64,000 bases of DNA from Effrenium voratum (Eukaryota; Sar; Dinophyceae; Suessiales; Symbiodiniaceae): the NCBI GenBank assembly GCA_963377175.1, contig CAUJNA010002112.1, positions 1,435,497-1,499,496 on the forward strand, given 5' to 3'. Position numbers and translations under genes: made by a program. The first letter of the stretch is position 1. Every line of letters begins with the position of its first letter. Below, one piece after another: positions 36,401-44,920 of the stretch. Under the pieces are notes generated by a model. The model saw only the letters and a list, made by a program, of their open reading frames with translations, made no database searches and was not told where the DNA came from.

Positions 36401-39400
36401 GATGCTGAAGCTTGGGAATTGAGGAAAGGCAAAACAACACGTTGTTGGGTCCGGAGCTCTCCGCTGGACAAGGGGTTGTCCCTGCTTGCGAAGCCTTGTT
36501 CAGGCAAACCAATTGATGCCTACATGGGTAAGAAAACACATTTCAGGTGTCCCAAACTGTTGCATGTTCTCTGATGCCCCCGTGTTCGCTTTGTGTGACG
36601 TACAAACACAACGTGACGTCCCTTATCCAAAATCCGGTTTGATCCCGCTATGGAGCCTTACTCCTCCATTGCACGCAGGCAAGCGCAGGCAAGTGTATGC
36701 GTGTCTCCGAGAAGTCAAAGAGACGAAGCGCGTCGAGCTTCGAAAGAGCCGGAACGGTGCCGGAAGCCAACAAGCCCCTCTCAAAAGGCTCCAAAGGCCT
36801 GGTGACCTAAATTATTACGGTTTCAATGGTAATGCGCGCCAAGAATTGTCCAGATCAAGCCATGAAGTCAAACGCCTTTGCACCATGAAACAGCACAGCG
36901 GCAAAATGCCGACGCATCCTCCCTTCGCCTGCACCGAGATCTTCAGATTGGTCCGAGCGAAGTTCCCCTGCCCACCCTGCGGCAAGTGTTGGAGTGCGCG
37001 AGCCGTTCCCACACTCACCACACTCTCACCACGAGAGATTTGGGTTCTACTTGGACCTCCGAAAAGAATACATCTATAGAACGAGCCCTGAACCCGTTGA
37101 ATCTTGGAGGCCTTCCACGTCCTAGCGTTTGTAAACTGCCCAATTCCACGACCAGCTTCAATCACCATAGTGAAACTGCCCCTGTGGATTTGTGCTCGGA
37201 ATTTGGGCGACAAACATTGCAGTGCGCGGTTGAAATCCCCATATTCAACGGCACCGTATTCGATGGGGATTATAGACTTTCACGGGGACCCCAAAAGTTG
37301 CAATCAACAACTAGAGCACTTGATTCACTTCCTCTTGGTTTGTGATAATTGTTCACGGGGCCTCTGGGAAGGTGGCAGTGCAAACCCTGGTTGCTTGGAC
37401 TGTAGCTTCAAACATCTTTGGCAATAGGCAATTTCCAGCAAGGTCGAAATGCCTTTGTGGTGGGAATTTCATCCTTGCTTGTCCAATTTGACTTGAGCAA
37501 CAGATATAGACAAAGCTCGGTAAGCAAACGGTCACCTCCAAACCCATCTCCAAACCCCGCACCGGCACGGTCGAGCCATAAGAAAAATCGAACAACGGTT
37601 CGTCATCATCGATCACTGGCATAAATCGGCTACCTGCGCAGCAAACCACCGGACGCGAATTGCTCGAAAATCGAACGTGACTTGACCCTGAAAAGTCGAT
37701 GCGACTCGAAGCCAACTCCCCCGCTCGTGCTGCAGATGTCACCTGGGAAGTTGGACGGGTTTTCATCACTTAAGGGCTTACATTTCACCAGGCAGGTCCC
37801 TTAGCCAATTTCTTTCATTTAGACTTCAGTTGGCGATCCCAGTTTGAAGTTCAAGCAGGATTGGTGGATCCAGTGCCCTGGTTTTTGGCTCAAGTGGATG
37901 GTCCAGCGTTGGGTCCTGCGCGATACGATGCCTCTCTTCCCGGACTAAGCAGAGATTATAAAGCTTGGGGACTCGCTGACTGGGCTGCAAAATCTGAACT
38001 GGGCATGTTCGATTCCAGTCAGAATAACTTTGGGAGAACAAATGGCAGCTGCGTCTTGAAGCTTCTCGGAGCTGTGGCCAAAGAAAGATAAAAGGCTCGC
38101 AGCAAACTGTAGAGAACCATGCGAATCTTCATGCTCGTCAGGGTGCCAACCCTGAACGTTGCGAGACGCAACGCCCTCGCCCTCGTGCAACTCGGCAAGT
38201 TGCCTTCAAACAACGCCCTGGCACACCCGGCACCAGAAACAGGGTCTTTCGGTGGAGTTTTTGAAGGGGCCCTGAGATTGACCAAGATCCGAGCCTGTGA
38301 AATTAGGGGCCATCATGACTGCCATCATGTTGACTCATGTTCAAGCCTTACCTGGCCCCTTGCAAGCTCAAAGCCCAAGCACATCGTCCCAAAATATTCA
38401 GAAGCCGAACAAGCGCATTGCTAGCTGCCAGCGCACAGCCCACGAGTCCTTTCTCCTCGTCTGCTCACGTCTCTCCAGGCTAACAGCTCCTGGTACTTCC
38501 TCCGCCCCCAGAGCTGGCTGCCAGGGGAGAAGCAATGAGTGTTGTCGATGTAGGCTCGGGACCAGTTCTGTTGCCTTTGGGGGGCAGATGGGCGACCAGG
38601 CGTTCAGCCAACACTTGGATGCGCCAATGATTGAACTGACTAAGTCGAAGGAGCTGAGCCACGGTTTTGCCAATGTTCATGTTACGTAGCTCGGTGGTCC
38701 TCAAAAGCGGTCTGACAGAAAGGCCTCGCCCAGAAACCCACTGAGACGCCAAGTCCTACGATTTGACCAATCAAAAATCCTGGGACCATCCAAGCGAGGC
38801 AAACCGGCGCGTCCGACCCCCGCACGCAGATGTAAGCTTGGCAGTGGCGGACTGCCGACCAGGGCTTTGCCCGCTCCAACTACAAATACCTTGGCCCGGC
38901 CCGTGGTTTGGTAACACCATAAGCACTTAGTCGCGGCATTACGGTGTGCTCTGTAGCTGGTTCCCCGTTTGTCTTCTGTCCGCAGAGAAGGGACTGAGGT
39001 TGTGTTCGGTGGTTTGGCTGATACCCCCTTGGCTACTGCGTCCAACGTGCTGGGAGCTTGCAAACTGCTCGGCAAAGCCGGCGACTCCATCCACATCGAG
39101 TCGACCTGCGATCGGAAAGTGGCCCGCCGAGCAATGAGACATTGTGAGCTTCCCTCTGCTTCGAAAGCTCTCATGTTGTATATGGTATCATGGTGCAAAT
39201 CTCAACCTTGCGACTCGTACATGTTGAATTGGCATATTTCGGGAACGCTTGAAGGCTCCCTGTGCAGGGAAAAGTGCTCAGAACCAGCTTGAGTCTCGGC
39301 TTCAATCTTTGGTACCTGGAGACCCGTGTCCACCTGACTGCACAGGAAACGACACACACACACACACATTGAATCCTCGCGGCTCAAAACATGTTGGGAG

Positions 39401-39853
39401 CCTACAGGCTTCCTGGACACCCAGATCGGCACTACCAAGAAGGCAACTACAAGCTCTCGGTGCTGCGTAAACCAGATGGTGGGCTAAGGCAACTGCACTT
39501 TGCATAACTAGTGAATCGGTGAGGGAATCCTGGCGTTGATGACTCCCAATGAAAGCTCTATGGAACATGGTGCAATTGTGCGAAGCATGAGGTTGTTTTT
39601 CTCACCAGAAGCTCTGCTTCCAAAGCATGTATATATGTAACATGGGTTCATATCGTCCAAATTTCGTCCAGGGACTTGCCAACGTCCAGAGTCACACATC
39701 ACAAGCTTGCTCTGAGTGCTTGGGAAAGGCGTACTGCGCTCATGTGTTCGGGCCGTGTGATCTCGGGATTCGCACGGAGTAGCAGAACCATCAACGTGTG
39801 CTGTTACATTCACTTGACACCACACTGGGATGGTCACTGGCAGACCGCAAAAC
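33431..39853. other. No supportable gene
   Basis: About 6.4 kb of mixed sequence. Minor features are a 'catgctagacatgctagacatgctaca' 9-bp repeat at about 34560-34597 in a GC-rich patch, a short (GT)n at about 35331-35341, and (CA)n at about 39352-39369. Frames up to 245 aa (33148-33885 minus, crossing the GA repeat) show no domain. Confidence 0.5.
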
Positions 39854-40128
39854 ACACACTTGAACTCCAGATGGAGAGTGCTAATCTTTCGAGTACAACT
39901 GATGAGTCTCGAGTACAACTGATGAGTCTCGAGTACGATGAGTATCGGCTTGATTTCCGCGGGCAAAGAGGGGACCTTGTTGGGAAGCAGGTACGTAGCT
40001 GAGCGTCCTCAGCTACTTCCCTTCCAGTGACCTAGCTTCGTTGGATCAGGTCAGTCACTGGAAGCCTGATCCCCCTGCTGCGAAATTGAAAAATGGTGAC
40101 AGGGCATTCTGTCACTCCGCACACACAC
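39854..40128 (-). repeat. Terminal direct repeat, copy 1 (3' side of element)
   Basis: 275 bp, identical to copy 2 except for a 10-bp insertion at about 40088-40097 and one C/T difference at 40072. Inside, in plus orientation, are two perfect 20-bp tandem units (39891-39910, 39911-39930) plus a partial third. There is also a 9-bp perfect hairpin (39995-40003 with 40008-40016, loop CGTC). Two interleaved inverted pairs (40022-40031 with 40054-40063; 40044-40050 with 40065-40071) can form a pseudoknot. Last is a 7-bp hairpin GTGACAG/CTGTCAC ending about 40116. Confidence 0.9.
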
Positions 40129-40147
40129 GCCCCTCTACGAGGGGCGA
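40129..40147. other. Perfect 8-bp hairpin just inside terminal repeat copy 1
   Basis: CGCCCCTC pairs with GAGGGGCG around a TAC triloop. In element orientation it sits between the end of the last module and the 3' terminal repeat. A role as an RNA processing or end signal is conceivable but unproven. Confidence 0.7.
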
Positions 40148-40173
40148 AGTTTCTCTTTTCTCCTGCAGGAAGA

Positions 40174-40782
40174 TCAAATGCTCACACTCAATTGTTTAAC
40201 GTTGACCAAAAATCCTCCACGGCGAGGGGAGCGAGACACCGCCCTAAACCGCTCAGAAGACGGGAACGAAAGATCACCACGTTGAGCATTGCGAGTGTCG
40301 CCATAGAGGACTGAAGCGATTTGCGAAGCAGCCGGGCGATCACCTTGAGAAAACGGAGTGGCATAGGTGAATGTCTCCTCCACTGGCACAGCATCGAAGT
40401 TTCGAACTTGACCAAGCGCCTGATCATGTGGATCGCGAGTCGCGAAGGACTCAACCCGAGACAAGATGCGCTGGTACCCTTGGTGTTGCCAGTCACGGAT
40501 GTCCCATGCTTAGGCTGGCGCATCGGGCTCAGTCACCCGCCTCCATTCACGAAACGAATTCTCAGGGACATCAGGCAAAGGGTCCCCGCGGTGCCATCGT
40601 TGAAGATGTCCTGGAGTGTATATCCGCACCCACTCCTGATCATGCCAGACTGAATATTCAAGCCATGGGTGCTGTTTTGAATCATCGATGTCCATGTCGA
40701 GGCAAGAGGCAAGGATTGTCGCGGGCTCCGATCCGGCTAGTAGAACAAGCACAATACACAACCAAGTCCAACCAACAACCAA
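40174..40782 (-). pseudogene. Module copy D (WRIY/REW/RDW), in-frame TAA
   Basis: Fourth and most 3' copy of the repeated module. Visible signatures are PWLEYSVW, QEWVRIYTPG, NSFREWRRV and, after an in-frame TAA at 40512-40510, AWDIRDWQHQGYQRI. The frame is otherwise continuous through the stop, so the TAA looks like a decay mutation rather than a natural end. The tail (about 95 residues) is Ser/Arg-rich and ends at 40174 near the terminal repeat. Compared with copies A and B it lacks the ~15-residue segment between REW and RDW. Confidence 0.55.
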
Positions 40783-40842
40783 GCAAGATCATGCAGGTAT
40801 AAAGACCACCCTTATTTTATACGCTGCGCTGCTCATGCGAGT

Positions 40843-41412
40843 CTAGTCTGCAGTGAGCTCGAAGACGGGACCCATCTTGTCTCGGCCATTGTCGGAAGGA
40901 TTAACGGGCCGGTAGGGGTCGGAGACCCCAATCGTCTCCAATGATGTGCTTCCTCGCGATGCTCGTACTGGTTGATGAGGATGGGAAGCGAGACGAGCGC
41001 GAGCTGTCAGTTGTTGAGAAATCCCTTCCTGGAGACGGGTCAGTTCCTCAGCTGCATCCGAGGACCTGAGAATCGCGTCTAACAGTTCTGGCGACATACT
41101 CAATGCCGCAGACTGCGTGGCCACGCTGTGATGATCGGAGGAATACCCTGAATCAAGTTCATGACCTGCGTGAGGGGCAGCGATTCTCCTATAGCCCTCT
41201 GTGGCCCAGTCTCGTTTGTACCACATAGTGATCTGGGCCTGCTCTCCGACGGAGGCCTGGTTGGGTGCATAGAACTCTTTCCATTCTCGAAAAGTATGCG
41301 GAGGAGGTGGATCATCATGTTCTTCTTGCGGCGTCCACGGTCCCGGATGAAAGATCTTGACCCACTGGGCATCTGGTTGTTGAGGGTCCGGGCACCATTC
41401 CAGCCACGCCAT
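40843..41412 (-). CDS. Module copy C plus helical tail
   Basis: The 189-codon minus frame begins MAWLEWCPDP, then AQWVKIFHPGPWTPQ, HTFREWKEFY, and MWYKRDWATEGYRRI. These are the same ordered signatures as the other copies, with conservative changes (R to K, Y to F). It is followed by a tail predicted helical by eye (MSPELLDAILRSSDAAEELT), then a Pro/Arg/Ser-rich end. An acceptor TTTCCGCAG lies just upstream (about 41424), so the first Met may be internal to an exon. Function unknown. Spacing to copy B (about 600 bp) matches the A-B and C-D spacing. Confidence 0.6.
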   Translation of the reverse strand: MAWLEWCPDPQQPDAQWVKIFHPGPWTPQEEHDDPPPPHTFREWKEFYAPNQASVGEQAQITMWYKRDWATEGYRRIAAPHAGHELDSGYSSDHHSVATQSAALSMSPELLDAILRSSDAAEELTRLQEGISQQLTARARLASHPHQPVRASRGSTSLETIGVSDPYRPVNPSDNGRDKMGPVFELTAD

Positions 41413-41566
41413 GACAACACAACTGCGGAAAGACGAGTTGATAGGTGTACGGCTGCAGACAAAACAAGTGAAAACAAGTCAACAATCAAAATGCAAAAGA
41501 CCACTTTTGTAACACTGCGCGGCGCCAACATCATAGTCCAACTCTCCAGGGAGGCGAGGACGAGGA

Positions 41567-42010
41567 TCAGCTATCAAGCGAATTAGATGATGCCGAGGAG
41601 GAAGTCATTCCAGCATACATGAGGTCCGGTGCACCCGAGGCGAAAACTGGCCTCGCTATGCTAGGATGTGGACGACCCAGGCGTTGATATCCCCTGGTGA
41701 CCCAGTCCCTGTAGTACCAAGTGTAGAAGGTGGCGTACGACACCGGTTGCAGAACCGTGCCTGTGGTTGTGCCGCCCGTGCTTTCCCTGGGCCAGTACAC
41801 CTCGAAGTGGTGGACCTTGCGCCATTCCCGATAGGTGGTCGAGTCATCCGGGGCCGGTCCCAGGGTGTCTGGGGCTACTGGATGCCACTGACCCGGAACA
41901 TAGATTCGAATCCATTCCACACTCGTTCCTGCTCGACCATTGACGATGTCATAGTCAAAGTAACGAGGTAGGATCCATCCTGCTGCGCCCTGCACTGTAC
42001 TATTGAACAT
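41567..42010 (-). CDS. Module copy B
   Basis: A 147-codon minus frame. The likely exon starts at 41989 after acceptor ACAGTGCAG, phase 0, giving GAAGWILPRYFDYDI. It continues SVEWIRIYVPGQWHPV, TTYREWRKVHHFEVYW, TGGTTTG, TWYYRDWVTRGYQRLG. It is about 50% identical to copy A by eye, including the shared STGGTT insert between REW and RDW. The acceptor position is homologous to that of copy A (GTGCAG| before the same residue), which supports duplication of an exon together with its intron. No known domain recognised. Confidence 0.65.
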   Translation of the reverse strand: MFNSTVQGAAGWILPRYFDYDIVNGRAGTSVEWIRIYVPGQWHPVAPDTLGPAPDDSTTYREWRKVHHFEVYWPRESTGGTTTGTVLQPVSYATFYTWYYRDWVTRGYQRLGRPHPSIARPVFASGAPDLMYAGMTSSSASSNSLDS

Positions 42011-42155
42011 TTCAACCCAACAAGCTGTTCAAAGTTGTTACGGTAAGCGGCGGACACACTGAAACGACATGCACAGCACCAAGCAAGACAACCCAATGTG
42101 AATACACATGCAAAGCAAGCGCAACCGCATCATTGTCCAACATGCTACTCAAGAG

Positions 42156-42599
42156 TCAATCCGACACATTCCAAGGATCATGGAATGGCGGCGGTGACGG
42201 TTCCCGCCACGCCCCATCCGGTACCGACGAGCCCACCGAGGAGTCGATGTCTGCATTGACGAGCATCGCGAATCCGATGGATTGTACAGGAGGTCCAAGT
42301 CGTTGGTAACCTCGTGCTTGCCAGTCACGGTACTCCCACACGTGGTAGGACACATAGGAGCTGGGCGTGGCTATGGGATCCATTGTGGTTCCACCAGTGC
42401 TGTCTTCAGACCAATACACTTGGAAGAGATATGATCTGCGCCACTCCCGATACGTGGAAGCGTGCAGTAGGTCAGGAACAGGTGCTTCATCGGGAACGGG
42501 CCTCCAAATGCCCGGAGAGTAAATTCGAATCCATTCAACTCCTCTATCGATCTGGTACTCGAAATACTGGGGGTTCATAGCAGCAATACGGGCCTGCAC
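42156..42599 (-). CDS. Module copy A
   Basis: First of the four module copies. The likely exon starts at 42593 after TCGTGCAG, phase 0: ARIAAMNPQYFEYQI, then VEWIRIYSPGIWRPV, STYREWRRSYLFQVYW, TGGTTMD, WEYRDWQARGYQRLGPP. The end is Ser/Asp/Pro-rich. Aromatic and Arg residues are the most conserved positions across copies, which is reminiscent of small binding domains, but I cannot name a family and no catalytic triad is obvious. Confidence 0.65.
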   Translation of the reverse strand: MQARIAAMNPQYFEYQIDRGVEWIRIYSPGIWRPVPDEAPVPDLLHASTYREWRRSYLFQVYWSEDSTGGTTMDPIATPSSYVSYHVWEYRDWQARGYQRLGPPVQSIGFAMLVNADIDSSVGSSVPDGAWREPSPPPFHDPWNVSD

Positions 42600-42737
42600 G
42601 ACTGCTGAACCAATCTAAGGTCTGCGGCAAGGAAACACATGCATGGCCAATCGCACATATACGCTGAAGAGGGAGGCAACTTTTCAAACACAAGGTGAAA
42701 CGCAGCAACGAGGTCGGAAATGTCAAACTCCTAGCTT

Positions 42738-43251
42738 TCACTGTCGTTGATGTCGCGCACACCTGCAATGATAGTGACCTGGCCGTCTACGAGCACAAGG
42801 AGAAAGACATTTCCGTCCATGGCGCAGGATGGCGTGACAGTAATGCTTGCACGCCGCCGTGGGGGATTTTGATGGACGGCCAGCACGCTTGGAATAAAAC
42901 ACTGTAAAGGGCCGTCGAGATCGCCGCGGCGCTGAAGCTGATGGTGTCCGGGATCGTTTGGACGAGCGCACTGGACTGCGTGGTTCTTCATCACGAGAGG
43001 GGTCACTGCTGTAGATCGAGCGGCGTGTGCGCTGCGATTTCGAAGAGGTAGGGTAGGATTGTCCGCGAGGGGCTGAGATCGAAGGGCTGTGTACCGAGGG
43101 CATAAATTGTGGGTGAATAATCACCGGTGGTGGTGGTGGTGGTGGAGGAGGAGGTGGAAGAAGCAATGGCAAACTTGGCGGGGGCGGAGGTGACGTAGTT
43201 AGCCGACTGGGTCTGTCGAGTAGAGCCCCGGGTCCATGAAATTGTAACCAC
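42738..43251 (-). CDS. Pro-rich, Arg/Ser-rich segment with Cys/His cluster
   Basis: The minus frame (144 codons from 43172) starts with a poly-Pro run of 11, then a Ser/Arg-rich linker, then a compact cluster: ACKHYCHAILRHGRKCLSPC followed by H-x-HC-x-C-x2-H. The spacing C-x3-C-x9-C-x3-C-x6-H-x-H-C-x-C-x2-H suggests a zinc-binding fold or knuckle, as used by retroelement nucleic-acid-binding proteins. It does not match the classic CCHC spacing. It lies between the helical block and module A. Exon edges are unclear; an overlapping frame is open from 43251. Confidence 0.45.
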
Positions 43252-43448
43252 GTCGGCTGCGCTCCATGGGTCCAGGTAATGTACGTCTATACAAGTTGTT
43301 CCGACATGAGCAACTCAGGCAAGACATCACTGCATGTCAACAACATCACACCACCCGACAAGTAAGATTGAGTCACATGCGAGGAAGCCAACATCATGTG
43401 ATCAACAACTCGAATCGGACACACCGCCGCTGCTCATCATTTGGTCCA

Positions 43449-44062
43449 TCAATGGTCGTTGCTGCATGTGTCGGGCATGTTGCTAGCCGCGAGCTTCAAG
43501 TTGTTGATAGACCGTCTTACCATTTCATCCAGCTCCCCTTGTGTCCATGTCGTGAAAGGTTCACGGTACGCATTGCGAAGTGCAATGGTAAATTCTCGTA
43601 GAAGTTCTCGAGGACCATGGACCACCGTCGGGGACGGCCGGAACGACGATGCACCTGGATGCGGACGTATCGAACCATCAGAATCCGAATCAGGTGTCGT
43701 AGGCGTCGTTTGTCCTGGCTCTCGTCCACCGTGTGTCGCGAACGGAGCAAGGGGACGAGGAGGTGGTAGTCGATCCAACATCGATTCGGGCCGAGCTCCC
43801 GGATTGTGGTCACTAGCATCACGGTGTGTCGCTCTAGGTGGGGACAAAGCCGGTATGTACCAGGTAGATGACGTGTCCAGCGGTCCCGTGATGATGCGGG
43901 GCCGCAACCCATGTCTGGAGTTTCTTGGTGCTCTTGGGGTCACCACCGCATCAGTTGGACGACCACGCTCCGTCATCAAGGCAAAGTTCAGGGTGTCCAA
44001 AGCTGTCGCCACTTGGGAAGCAAGGACATTGAGCACAGCCACCAGGTTATTCACAAACTCAG
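43449..44062 (-). CDS. Helical plus Pro/Arg-rich segment, unrecognised
   Basis: Starts after acceptor CGTTGCCATGCAG, giving LSAEFVNNLVAVLNVLASQV, an amphipathic helix. A long Pro/Arg/Ser-rich disordered stretch with an acidic patch (TPDSDSDGS) follows. A second helix comes at the end (ELLREFTIALRNAYREPFTT...ELDEMVRRSINNLKLA). There is no enzymatic motif. The helix-plus-disorder layout is repeated in the neighbouring exon and in the tail of module C, possibly oligomerisation or gag-like parts. Confidence 0.45.
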
Positions 44063-44205
44063 CTGACAACTGCATGGCAACGGATCAAACCACAAGGTCA
44101 ACTCAAGCAAAGCTGCAAGGCGATAATGCTGCGGCATGACAGAGATAAGGTAAATGCAAGCATGAGTGTAGCAAACACTGACGTACTTTTATCGCTGTTG
44201 CTCCG

Positions 44206-44799
44206 TCATCGTTCATAGGACAGACCAGACGGTCTGCAAGCCGGCATGGCTTTAACTGCCGGTGGATACTTAGGAGTATAAGCATGACGGTGAGCCACAG
44301 GAACTGCCTCCACAGGACGGTCTGGGAGCCGTCGATGATGGCTGCGGGATCGTCTTCGGTGCGGCTCTCGATGCCTAGATCTGCGCCGGCGTCTGTGTTC
44401 CCAGGAAGTGCTGACACTCACCGTACGTGCGTGAGCAGGGTGCTCCGCACGGCTGTCTGTGGTGGCCACGAGAGTGACCGGCGTTGCCATGTGGTCAGGT
44501 CTGACCGATGTTGCTGGCAAGTGCGGAGGCGCCGTAGACGGCGGCGGCAGTGGCGGGGGATGAACTTCCGGAATTGGTGGTGGTGGGGGCGGCTGTGGAT
44601 GCCGCTGTTGCCCCTCAAGACGCTGGAGTCCCGCCAGAAGTAAACTGATCTGCGATGACATAGCGAGTAGCATGTGACGACAATCACGTAGTAGATCACC
44701 ATGATCCATCACAATCCCCGAAAGACGAGAAAACCAGGGCCAAATCCACCGGAGATGACTGAAAGCGGCGACGGCAAGCAACTGAAGGCACACAACCAA
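44206..44799 (-). CDS. Helical, poly-Pro and Arg/Ser-rich segment, unrecognised
   Basis: The minus frame contains GDLLRDCRHMLLAMSSQISL followed by LLAGLQRLEGQ, a helical block. A poly-Pro region (PPPPPPIPEVHPPPLPPP) and an Arg/His/Ser-rich basic stretch (RRRRRSRHREPHRRRSRSHH) come next. Acceptors CCTTCAG (about 44778) and CGCTTTCAG (about 44760) mean the first ~10-15 residues may be intronic. The 3' end probably shifts to another frame that reaches a donor A|GTACGT near 44190. The basic region could bind nucleic acid (inference). Confidence 0.4.
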   Translation of the reverse strand: MVVCLQLLAVAAFSHLRWIWPWFSRLSGIVMDHGDLLRDCRHMLLAMSSQISLLLAGLQRLEGQQRHPQPPPPPPIPEVHPPPLPPPSTAPPHLPATSVRPDHMATPVTLVATTDSRAEHPAHARTVSVSTSWEHRRRRRSRHREPHRRRSRSHHRRLPDRPVEAVPVAHRHAYTPKYPPAVKAMPACRPSGLSYER

Positions 44800-44920
44800 T
44801 CATGCAAGCAAGACCGCAAAGGAACCATCAAAGACAACCATGAGCCGCGGACAACACAATGCGTTTTGCCGGAAGAGAAGCGTCATGATGTCCATCATGA
44901 AAAACAAACATGGCACTCAC

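Noticed and set aside
37885..37900. TTTTGGCTCAAG, identical to the 3' end of the dinoflagellate spliced leader
   Set aside because: Only 12 nt match and the upstream half of the leader is absent, so a relic spliced leader cannot be claimed. Shorter matches near 13735 and 16010 are weaker still.
39891..39950. Hammerhead ribozyme in the terminal repeats
   Set aside because: CTGATGAG is present twice, but no correctly spaced GAAA and no helix III/cleavage-site arrangement were found, and it is on the strand opposite to the coding blocks. Kept only as a low-key observation.
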